32,854 nucleotides of DNA from assembly GCF_009299505.1 (NCBI RefSeq), contig NZ_WBSM01000017.1, positions 1 to 32,854 of the forward strand. The letters run 5' to 3'. The translations under genes were made by a program, and so were the position numbers. This document shows, piece by piece, positions 25,918 through 32,854 of this stretch. The notes beneath the pieces are model-generated. The model searched no databases. It had not been told where the DNA came from and saw only the letters and a program-made list of their open reading frames with translations. Origin of the DNA: Bifidobacterium ramosum (GTDB lineage Bacteria > Actinomycetota > Actinomycetes > Actinomycetales > Bifidobacteriaceae). Every line of letters begins with the position of its first letter. Positions within the stretch are counted from its first letter, which is position 1.

Positions 25918-27537
25918 TCATTCGGCGCAGGCCGCCTCGTGGTCGAGGAAGCTCTGCAGATAGTCCTCCGGACCGTGCGCGGCGAGCCACGCCTCGATCT
26001 CGTCGGGCGTGCGGGCGAACGTGGTCAGCAGCTTGGTCACGCCGTCCTCGTCGACCACGAGGTCGTCTTCGATGCGTGCGCCGATGCCGCGGTAGCGTTC
26101 GGGCACCATCTCGTCGGCCGCGTCGAAGTACAGGCCCGGTTCGAGCGTGAACACCATGCCGGGCTTGAGCGGCGCGTCCGGGTAGAACTCGTTGCGCGCG
26201 CGGTAGGCGTCGTGGCAGTCGAGGCCGAGATGATGGCCGGTGCCGTGGTACAGCCAACGGTTGTACTGGTGGCCGTCGGGGCGCAGCGCCTCCTCGGCAC
26301 TCACGGGCAGGATGCCGAGCTTCTCGAGCGAATGCGCGATGGACACCATGACGGCGTCCATCATGTCGTGGTAGACGGCGCCTGGCTTGTTGGCGGCGGC
26401 GATGGCCGCGTCGGCGGAGTCGAGCACGGCCTGGTAGATCTCGCGCTGTTCCTTGGTGAACTTGCCGTTGACCGGGAAGGTGCGCGTGATGTCGGCGCTG
26501 TACAGCGAGTCGAGTTCGATGCCGGCGTCGAGCAGGAACAGCTCGCCGTCCTTGAGTGCGTGGTCGTTGGCGTGGTAGTCGAGGATCGTGGCGCGCGGGC
26601 CGGAGGCGGCGTTCGTTTCGAAGGAGATGTAGTTGCCTTCGTAGCGGCACGAGTGGGTGAACGTCGCCTCGAGCAGGCGTTCGCCGCGCTTGACCTGGCG
26701 GGCGATCGGCAGGATGTCGGCCACACGGTCGAAGCCGCGCTGCGTGGCTTCGACGGCCTTGCGAATCTCGGCGACCTCGCGTGGCGTCTTGATGATGCGG
26801 CATTCGTCCTCGGCCTGTTCGAGCACGGCGTCGTAGGCGCGGTTGGCGTCCGCGTCGCCGAGACCGGACTCCTCGCGCACCTTGTTGACGAGCGCGTCGA
26901 TGCTTGGATCGTAGCCGCGCAGCAGACGGATGTGGATGCCGTCGGGGCCGGCGCCGGCGCGCAGCGCGTCCTCGAGTTCGGTACGGTCCTTGATGTCGAG
27001 GCCGGTCATGATGTGGAAGTCCTCGGGCAGCGGGCGCGGGCCGACCCAGAACTCACCGTGCTTCGAGTCGGAGAAGAAGCGCGGGTTGGAGCGGTCGATG
27101 GCCGGCTCCAGATAGATCGTGGCGTGGTAGCCGGCGGTGCCGTCGTCGTTGAGCACCGGGTCGAGCACGAGCGCGGAGTCGGCCTCGAGGTCGCGGCCAA
27201 GGCCGGTCAGGTGGGCGTATGCGGTGCCAGTGCGGAACAGGAAGTCGATGTCCCAGGTGCGGTGGCGCACGGTGCCGGCGGGGATCACAAGCCGCTCCCC
27301 CGGCAGCTTGGAGACGAGTTCGGCGCGGTGCTTGGCCGCATCGTCGGCGAACGGGCTGCGCTCGTACGTCTTCTTGGTCGGATTCGGTCCCCAGTGCTTG
27401 AAGATGATGTCCTCGAAGCCCTTGCCGCTGAGCTTGAGGCCGCCGCCGCGGCGTCCGGCCTGCGGCGCGGCGTCGTTGCCGGCGGCGATGGCGTTGAGCT
27501 TCGCGAGCGTTGCCTTGTCGTATTGCGTGTCAGCCAT
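25918..27537 (-). CDS. Xaa-Pro aminopeptidase (M24B, PepP-type), copy 1
   Basis: The enzyme has 539 residues. An N-terminal aminopeptidase-P domain covers about residues 60-230 and the pita-bread M24 domain about 250-510. All five metal ligands are visible: D337 and D349 (LDAG and SADITRTFP), H435 (HGTGHHLG), E466 (FTLEPG) and E490 (ARIEDD). It would remove the N-terminal residue from peptides with Pro in second place, in the cytoplasm, using two metal ions, usually manganese. AAAGGACATG-type spacing supports the ATG at 27537. The paralogue just upstream (27728-29347) has the same length and architecture, so the two arose by tandem duplication or serve different substrates. Confidence 0.93.
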   Translation of the reverse strand: MADTQYDKATLAKLNAIAAGNDAAPQAGRRGGGLKLSGKGFEDIIFKHWGPNPTKKTYERSPFADDAAKHRAELVSKLPGERLVIPAGTVRHRTWDIDFLFRTGTAYAHLTGLGRDLEADSALVLDPVLNDDGTAGYHATIYLEPAIDRSNPRFFSDSKHGEFWVGPRPLPEDFHIMTGLDIKDRTELEDALRAGAGPDGIHIRLLRGYDPSIDALVNKVREESGLGDADANRAYDAVLEQAEDECRIIKTPREVAEIRKAVEATQRGFDRVADILPIARQVKRGERLLEATFTHSCRYEGNYISFETNAASGPRATILDYHANDHALKDGELFLLDAGIELDSLYSADITRTFPVNGKFTKEQREIYQAVLDSADAAIAAANKPGAVYHDMMDAVMVSIAHSLEKLGILPVSAEEALRPDGHQYNRWLYHGTGHHLGLDCHDAYRARNEFYPDAPLKPGMVFTLEPGLYFDAADEMVPERYRGIGARIEDDLVVDEDGVTKLLTTFARTPDEIEAWLAAHGPEDYLQSFLDHEAACAE

Positions 27538-27727
27538 GGATCATGTCCTTTCGTTGTGGCGGTGGCGTCGCGTGCGCGGCGCCACCATGTGCTTGTGACA
27601 CTGCTTCCTGTTCAGTTGTATGGGCGCGGCTTGTGGCCGCACGGATGGATTCGGGAGCGGGACCGGCGGCCGGATCGCCATCGCGGGACGGGATGGCGGT
27701 ACCGCTGCCGCCGGCCCTCCCCCGCCG

Positions 27728-29347
27728 TCACGCCTCGGCGGACGGGTCGACGCCGGTCAGATCGGCGATGTAACGCTGCGGGTTGTGCTCGGCCATCCAC
27801 GCCTCGATGCCGTCCGGATCGCGCGGCACGCCGTCGCTGAGGATGACGACCTCGCCGGATTCGGTGACGAGCAGGTTGTCCTCGAGGCGCACGCCGATGC
27901 CGCGGTACTCCTCCGGCACGAGCAGGTCGTTGTCGTGGAAGTACAGGCCAGGCTCCATGGTGAACACCATGCCGGGCTTGAGTTCGGCGTTCGGATAGTA
28001 TTCGTCGCGCGCGTGCTGGGCGTCATGGCAGTCGAGGCCGAGATGGTGGCCGGTGCCGTGGTACAGCCAGCGGCAGTGCTGCTGGCCGTTGGGCTTGAGG
28101 GATTCCTCGGCGCTGACGGGCAGGATGCCCATGTCCTCGAGCGAATGCGCGATGGAGTCCATGGCGGCGGCCATGAGGTCATGGTAGTGTGCGCCCGGCT
28201 TGTTGGCGGCGGCGATGGCCGCGTTCGACGCGTCGAGCACGGCCTGGGCGACGCGGCGCTGCGCGGGCGAGTACTTGCCGCTGACGGGCAGGGTACGGGT
28301 CACGTCGGCCGCGTACAGGTACTGCGATTCGGCGCCGGCGTCGAGCACGACGGCATCGGTCGCGGCGACCGGATGGTTGTTGATCATGTAGTGCAGGAAC
28401 GTGGAGCGGCGGCCGGAGCCGACGACGGTTTCGAACGACACGTCGTTGGCCTCGAAGCGGCAAGAGCCCATGAACACGCTTTCGATGAGGCGTTCGCCGC
28501 GCTTGACCTTGGGGGCGAGCGAGATGACGTCGGCGACGCGTTCAAAGCCGCGTTCGGTGGCGCGGATGGCCTGGCGGATCTGGTCGATTTCGGCGGGCGT
28601 CTTGATGACGCGCAGTTCGTCCTCGCGCTCCTCGAGCACCTGGTCGAGCGGCAGGTTCGCCTTCAGGTCGCCGAGGCCGCTCGCCTCGCGGATGCCGTCG
28701 ACCAGCGCCTCGACGGCCGGGTCAGCGCCGCGGAAGACGCGCAGGCGGATGCCGTCGGCGCCGGCGTTCGCGGCGAGAGCGTCCTTGAGTCCGGCGATGT
28801 CGCGGGTCTCGATGCCGGTCATGGTCTCGAAGTCGGCGAGGGTGGGGGCCGGGCCGACCCAGAACTCGCCGTGCATGGCGTCGGCGTAGAAGCGCTTGTC
28901 GTCGTGGCCGATCGGCGGGGCGACGTACAGCGTGTCGTGGTGGCCGACGGTGCCGTCCTCGCGCACGACCGGGTCGATGACGAGCACCGGGCCGGGTTCG
29001 ATGTCACCGCCGAGGCCGGTGAGGTGGGCGAACGGCGTGCTGACGCGGAAGTTGTAGGTCACGTCGTTGGTGCGGAAGCGGATCGCGCCGGCGGGGATCA
29101 CCAGACGTTCGCCGGGCAGCGCGGCGGCGAAATCGTCGCGGTGCTTGGCCGCGTCGTCGGCCAGCGGGCTGCGCGTCACCTCCTCGCGCGGGCTGTCGCC
29201 CCAGTGGTCGAAGATCAGCTGGTCGAAGCCGGCTCCGCGGATGCGCAAGCCGCCCGCGGTCTTGCCCTTCTGCGGTTCGGTCGCGTTGCCGGCCGCCGCC
29301 GCGCGCAGCACGGACAGTGCGTCGCCGTTGCTTTCGGTGCTCGTCAT
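27728..29347 (-). CDS. Xaa-Pro aminopeptidase (M24B, PepP-type), copy 2
   Basis: This 539-residue protein is colinear with copy 1 over its whole length. The metal ligands are kept at nearly the same positions: D336, D348 (AADVTRTLP), H434 (HGTGHHLG), E465 (FTMEPG) and E489 (VRLEDN). Both should be active. Differences cluster in the N-terminal domain, which shapes substrate choice in this family. AGAAGGGA lies upstream of the ATG at 29347. The 190-bp gap to copy 1 (27538-27727) holds no further gene. It lies 85 bp after the metallopeptidase gene, so the peptidase genes may form one transcription unit. Confidence 0.92.
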   Translation of the reverse strand: MTSTESNGDALSVLRAAAAGNATEPQKGKTAGGLRIRGAGFDQLIFDHWGDSPREEVTRSPLADDAAKHRDDFAAALPGERLVIPAGAIRFRTNDVTYNFRVSTPFAHLTGLGGDIEPGPVLVIDPVVREDGTVGHHDTLYVAPPIGHDDKRFYADAMHGEFWVGPAPTLADFETMTGIETRDIAGLKDALAANAGADGIRLRVFRGADPAVEALVDGIREASGLGDLKANLPLDQVLEEREDELRVIKTPAEIDQIRQAIRATERGFERVADVISLAPKVKRGERLIESVFMGSCRFEANDVSFETVVGSGRRSTFLHYMINNHPVAATDAVVLDAGAESQYLYAADVTRTLPVSGKYSPAQRRVAQAVLDASNAAIAAANKPGAHYHDLMAAAMDSIAHSLEDMGILPVSAEESLKPNGQQHCRWLYHGTGHHLGLDCHDAQHARDEYYPNAELKPGMVFTMEPGLYFHDNDLLVPEEYRGIGVRLEDNLLVTESGEVVILSDGVPRDPDGIEAWMAEHNPQRYIADLTGVDPSAEA

Positions 29348-29432
29348 AGTGGTGTCCCTTCTGTTGATATCGGTGATATCTGTGCACCGGCCGGAACATC
29401 GGCGAAGCGTCCGTCCCGGCCGGCAAGTGTGT

Positions 29433-30518
29433 CTAGCCGCGCGGCGTCCCGTCGATGTCGAACAGGTCGAGGCCGCGCGCCCACGGTTCGGGCAGATGCT
29501 CTTCCGGGTAGATCTCGGCCATGAATTCGTAGGCCTGCGGATCGTAGCGTTTGAGCTCCTCGCGCGTGTTGACCGGGCCGCGCACCTCCCAGCTGCCGTC
29601 GGGGCTTTCCTCCATCACGTCGAACCAGATAGTGGTGAGCGTGGCGAAGAACTCCTCGTGGTTGCTGATGGCGTAGGTGCCGGGCCACAGTCCGGCGTCC
29701 TTGCTGTGGCGGTAGATCTCGCCGAAGCGGCGGTAGCGTTCGCCGCCGTGCGCGAACTTGAGGCCGATCAGGTGGATGCCGTGCGCGAACTCGTGCGCGA
29801 GGATCGACTCGTTGCGGTACTTGGTGGTGATCGGGCCGTCGAGCATGCGCAGCACGTTGGTTTCGGCGATGGACGCGGCCGGGTTGCCCTCGCAGGCGCC
29901 GTAGCCGGCGACCGGGTAAGGCGCGACCTTGTAGCCCATGCGGTGCTCGGGCACGTCGAACGCGTCCTCGTGGGGGCCGTACACGGACAGGGTCACGCCG
30001 AAGTTGGTGAGCACCTTGGCCTCCTCGGGCAGTTTGGCGAGCATCACGTCGACCATCGCGCACGCCTTGTCGCGCGCCTCCTGCGAGGTGTCGTCGCCGG
30101 ACTTGATGAGGATGCCGCTAGCGGTGCGCTGGAAGTGCGTGTAGTACGGGTGGTACTGCGCGCGGAACGTCCGGCCGGTGACGGGCCGGCCGTCGGCGGC
30201 GGCGAGCGGCGCGTTGAAGCTGATGGCGATGTCGTCGAAATCCTTGACGCGCATCGGGCGGATGGGGCTGACGGTGGTGCGGCGGATCTCCTTCTGGTAG
30301 AGGGTGCCGCTCTGCCATTCCATGCTGGGATCCCAGACGAACAGCGGCATGGGGGCGCCGCGGAAGGTGAGGTTGTAGACGTCGATGCGGTCGGCTTCGA
30401 CCATGTCGACGGGCCAGATGATCTCAAGATGGTCTTCGTCGACCAGGTTGACGGCGAGCGGCGAGACGGTGCCCGGTTCCTCGCCTGCTTCGTATGCGGA
30501 TAGTGCTGATGCTGTCAT
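29433..30518 (-). CDS. HExxH zinc metallopeptidase-like protein
   Basis: The protein has 361 residues from the ATG at 30518, preceded by AAGGAG; an upstream start at 30563 lacks such a signal. The zincin motif HEFAHGIH is at residues 242-249 (H242, E243, H246). About 45 residues later the segment NHEEFFATLTTIWF offers a Glu third ligand. The arrangement resembles gluzincins whose family I cannot name with certainty. There is no signal peptide or membrane segment, so it appears cytoplasmic. The location between a POT transporter gene and two Xaa-Pro aminopeptidase genes suggests peptide degradation, but its substrate is unknown. Confidence 0.7.
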   Translation of the reverse strand: MTASALSAYEAGEEPGTVSPLAVNLVDEDHLEIIWPVDMVEADRIDVYNLTFRGAPMPLFVWDPSMEWQSGTLYQKEIRRTTVSPIRPMRVKDFDDIAISFNAPLAAADGRPVTGRTFRAQYHPYYTHFQRTASGILIKSGDDTSQEARDKACAMVDVMLAKLPEEAKVLTNFGVTLSVYGPHEDAFDVPEHRMGYKVAPYPVAGYGACEGNPAASIAETNVLRMLDGPITTKYRNESILAHEFAHGIHLIGLKFAHGGERYRRFGEIYRHSKDAGLWPGTYAISNHEEFFATLTTIWFDVMEESPDGSWEVRGPVNTREELKRYDPQAYEFMAEIYPEEHLPEPWARGLDLFDIDGTPRG

Positions 30519-30606
30519 GACGACTCCTTCGTACGTCGGCGGATGCGCGTGGCGCGCCCGCACGGGGACAGGTTGATCAGATCGATGGGTTGATCAGGTT
30601 AATAGT

Positions 30607-30691
30607 AAGGCGGCCGACCGCCGGACGAGGTGGAAGAATCTGTCGTTCAGGTACACGACTGTACGCACCTTGTCCGTCGGCCGGCCGCCTT
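30607..30691 (-). terminator. Long imperfect hairpin after the POT transporter gene
   Basis: Arms of 26 bp (30607-30632 and 30666-30691) pair with three mismatches around a 33-nt loop. It follows the stop of the transporter gene by about 40 bp on the minus strand and is followed by TTACTATTAACC. It probably separates that gene from the metallopeptidase gene. Confidence 0.65.
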
Positions 30692-30733
30692 GATCGCTCA
30701 ATGGTCGAGGGTGACCGGTATCGGCGACCCGGC

Positions 30734-32305
30734 TCACTCGCCCATGATGGCGGCTTGCATCTTGTTGCGGAACAGGAAGATGAGCAGGGAGACCGCGAGC
30801 TCGAAGATCGCGATGATCCAGAACATCGGCAGCTGCGCGTCGAGCGTCTGGAGCTGGCCGAAGATGATCAGCGAGATCGCGGTGCCGATGGCGGCCGACA
30901 GCGTGAAACCGGTCTGCATCTGGGTCTCGTAGGACTTCGGGGCGGCGGCGGCGATCATGGAGGTCGCGGCGACGCCGTACGGGAAGCCGCCGAAGTTGCC
31001 GATGATGTAGTAGATGAGGATGAAGATCACCGAGTACTTCGCGGTGCTCGGGAAGAGCACGACGGTCGGCACGATGAGCAGCAGGTTCGAGATGCCGGAG
31101 AAGGCGAAGCCGAACCACAGGCGGTCGACGGACTTCCAGTTGGCGCCGATCTTGGTGGCCCACAGCCAGCTGTAGAAGACGCCGGCAAGCAGGGCCACGA
31201 TGGCGACGATGGTGTTGAACGAACCCGGCGCGATCTCAATGCCGAAGAAGTCGCGGTTGATGCGCTGGTCGAGGAACATGAGCAGCGTGGTGCCCTGCAG
31301 CTGGTAGTCGACGCCGATGACGATCTGCATGAGGATGATCGGCGAGACCGCGCCGAGGCGGCGGCGCTCGGTGCCCTTGATGCGCTTCGAGGTCCAGATC
31401 ACGGCGAAGAAGCCGATGGCGACCAGGAAGGTGAAGGAGCTGACGGTGCTGGCGAACGTGCCGATGGTGGCCTTGCCGGTGCCGACGGCGAGGGCGATCG
31501 CGACGGCGAGGATGACCACGACGGCGATGGCGATCTTACCGAACTTCTTCTTCTCGGCGTCGCTCAGCGGACGGGACGGCTTGGCGCCGAGGGAGCCGAA
31601 GAAGGCCTTGCCCGGCAGGCCGATGGCGGCGGCGTACAGGAAGGCCGCGATGGCGCCGATCAGGAAGCCCCAGTGGTAGTTGACGAGGCCGAGCTGCGCG
31701 GCGATCACCGGGGTCGCGAAGCCGGCGATGTTGTTCGCGATGGTGTGCATGGCGTATGCGCCGTCACGACGGCCGTCCTTGCGGTGGAACAGCAGGCCGG
31801 TCAGCGAGTAGTTGGACGCGCCCATGATCGGCAGGTTGATGAGGATCATGCCAATGATGGCGAACACGCGGCCCTGCGACAGCGAGAACGCCGGGATGGC
31901 GAGGATGCCGCAGGCGATGCCCTTGGCGATGTTGCCGATGACCAGCGCCTTGCGGGCGCCGAACACGCGGTCGGCCAGCCACGAGCCGACAATGCCGAAC
32001 ATCGAATTGATGGCGCCAGTGGCGGCGATGAGCTGCGCGGCCTCGCCCTGGGTGAAGCCCAGGCCCTTGGTCCACGGCGAGTACAGATAGTAGATGCAGA
32101 CCGCGAAGAACGCGCCCCAGCAGATCGAGTTGAAGAAGTTGCCGGCGGCCAGCGACGCGATGCCCTTCGGATATCCGAAGAACGAATGGTCGTTGCGCAG
32201 CTCGTTCAGTTCCTGTTCCTCGGCGGAAGTGACCTTCTCGCCGTCTTCGTCCACAACCAGTTTCTCGTCGTCATTGACGCCAACGGGCGATTGCTTGTCG
32301 GACAT
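30734..32305 (-). CDS. POT/PTR-family di-/tripeptide transporter
   Basis: The membrane protein has 523 residues with about 12-14 hydrophobic segments and an acidic N-terminal tail of about 40 residues. The sequence around residues 60-125 (AAQLIAATGAINSMFGIVGSWLADRVFGARKAL) has the POT-type layout of helices 2-3 with the MFS-like loop GxxxDRxxG-like variant. It is classed as a proton-dependent oligopeptide transporter with moderate certainty; another MFS subgroup is possible. A perfect AAGGAGG precedes the ATG. Next to the peptidase genes it would import small peptides for cytoplasmic cleavage. No gene lies in the 429 bp upstream, which carries two palindromes. Confidence 0.75.
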   Translation of the reverse strand: MSDKQSPVGVNDDEKLVVDEDGEKVTSAEEQELNELRNDHSFFGYPKGIASLAAGNFFNSICWGAFFAVCIYYLYSPWTKGLGFTQGEAAQLIAATGAINSMFGIVGSWLADRVFGARKALVIGNIAKGIACGILAIPAFSLSQGRVFAIIGMILINLPIMGASNYSLTGLLFHRKDGRRDGAYAMHTIANNIAGFATPVIAAQLGLVNYHWGFLIGAIAAFLYAAAIGLPGKAFFGSLGAKPSRPLSDAEKKKFGKIAIAVVVILAVAIALAVGTGKATIGTFASTVSSFTFLVAIGFFAVIWTSKRIKGTERRRLGAVSPIILMQIVIGVDYQLQGTTLLMFLDQRINRDFFGIEIAPGSFNTIVAIVALLAGVFYSWLWATKIGANWKSVDRLWFGFAFSGISNLLLIVPTVVLFPSTAKYSVIFILIYYIIGNFGGFPYGVAATSMIAAAAPKSYETQMQTGFTLSAAIGTAISLIIFGQLQTLDAQLPMFWIIAIFELAVSLLIFLFRNKMQAAIMGE

Positions 32306-32518
32306 TTCTTACCTCCTTGAAAGGTCGGCTGTAAGCCTGTCTCTGTACGCCTTTTGCAAAGCGTTAACTGAAACTTAACCCGTGCCGATGCCCCCGCAAG
32401 GTGAAGACATGTCATAAAAAGTGGACTATTTTTCGACTGTCATGCACGAAACCTTCACGTTACACGAGCGATACACGATCGACCCGCCATCGTCACATGC
32501 CGCGACGTCCCTCACCTC

Positions 32519-32566
32519 AACGGACATACAGCCGATCTGCCTACCCGAATCGGCTGTATGTCCGTT
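32519..32566. repeat. Long palindrome, family member 3
   Basis: Perfect 18-bp arms (32519-32536 and 32549-32566) begin AACGGACATACAGCCGAT. It belongs to the same family as 23803, 23938 and 32613. The sequence from 32306 to 32518 contains the transporter leader and no gene I can support. Confidence 0.75.
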
Positions 32567-32612
32567 AAGGTAGACGCATCAGAAGCACAGAACCGCCCCC
32601 GCACTTCCGCTT

Positions 32613-32670
32613 TTCTCAACGGACATACAGCCGATTTACCCAGCCAAATCGGCTGTATGTCCGTTGAGAA
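32613..32670. repeat. Long palindrome, family member 4 (25-bp perfect stem)
   Basis: Perfect 25-bp arms (32613-32637 and 32646-32670) surround an 8-nt loop, with the same core as member 3. Being bounded by TTCTC and GAGAA, it is the longest stem of the family here. A, T runs near it are too short to prove termination. Confidence 0.75.
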
Positions 32671-32733
32671 AGTGTTGAGGAGGGAAGGGGCGCATATCCG
32701 TTTACGGGGACGAAAACCTAAGAACAACATGTA

Positions 32734-32812
32734 ATGTCTCGGGGCCTAAATGACGCATGTGTCGGGGCATGGTTGACGGTATGTCCTGGGGCATGGTTGA
32801 CACATGCGTCAT
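32734..32812 (+). repeat. IS-end-like repeat, right copy
   Basis: Three 21-bp units lie in tandem at 32734, 32757 and 32781. Units 2 and 3 (32751-32801) repeat the left copy at 54-104 exactly, inverted. ATGACGCATGTGT at 32750 and its reverse complement ending at 32812 enclose them. It resembles the multi-site end of an insertion sequence that would continue beyond the window. Confidence 0.6.
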
Positions 32813-32854
32813 GTCGGTGTCATTCAACTGTCGGTTTGTTTCTTGGCCGGAGCT

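Noticed and set aside
25867..29524. Two plus-strand frames of more than 600 codons over the aminopeptidase genes
   Set aside because: Both are antisense to M24 genes with complete metal-binding sites and show no recognisable domains.
30590..32320. 576-codon plus-strand frame
   Set aside because: Extremely rich in Asp, Glu, Arg and Gly; it is the mirror of the transporter gene.
32512..32730. 72-codon minus-strand frame
   Set aside because: Made of the two palindromes translated twice (TDIQPI and SAVCPLR repeats); not a gene.

Overview
The window looks like chromosome of Bifidobacterium or a close actinobacterial relative. This is inferred from GC-rich codon use in the household genes, strong AGGAG-type ribosome binding sites, a ychF gene, paired M24 aminopeptidases with a POT-type transporter, and dispersed long palindromes. 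The species cannot be fixed from the sequence alone. No rRNA, tRNA or CRISPR array was seen.

Layout. (1) 1-944: an MFS exporter gene truncated by a repeat that resembles an insertion-sequence end. It is divergent from an AraC-type regulator (944-1966), with a spaced palindrome between them. (2) 2150-7500: small gene modules separated by degenerate copies of a short sequence resembling the 3' end of ychF. They hold a tautomerase plus a decayed SDR gene, a TetR regulator plus MFS exporter sharing one operator, and a DUF2442 protein plus a HipA-like kinase. (3) 7526-22649: an integrated element of about 15 kb in the 3' end of ychF, bounded by an 18-bp direct repeat. (4) 22623-32305: ychF followed by a minus-strand peptide-use cluster: oligopeptide-binding lipoprotein, two Xaa-Pro aminopeptidases, a HExxH metallopeptidase and a POT-family transporter. 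(5) 32306-32854: two long palindromes, then an inverted copy of the left-end repeat.

The element is the most interesting part. It carries an oversized tyrosine recombinase, a replication-relaxation-like protein, a 966-residue protein joining a UvrD-like helicase to a rolling-circle HUH Rep domain, and a 522-residue protein joining a plasmid RepA-like domain to a DNA methyltransferase. Between these lies one minus-strand defence block: type III Mod and Res, then a CD-NTase and a SLATT two-helix membrane effector, which is a minimal type I CBASS. The likely picture is a plasmid-like integrative element that excises by site-specific recombination, may replicate by rolling circle, and carries restriction plus abortive-infection defence.

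In the peptide cluster, peptides bound by the lipoprotein or imported by the POT transporter would be trimmed inside the cell by the Xaa-Pro aminopeptidases and perhaps the metallopeptidase. No Opp permease or ATPase genes are visible here. Calls rest on reading motifs and repeats by eye; no database search was possible.
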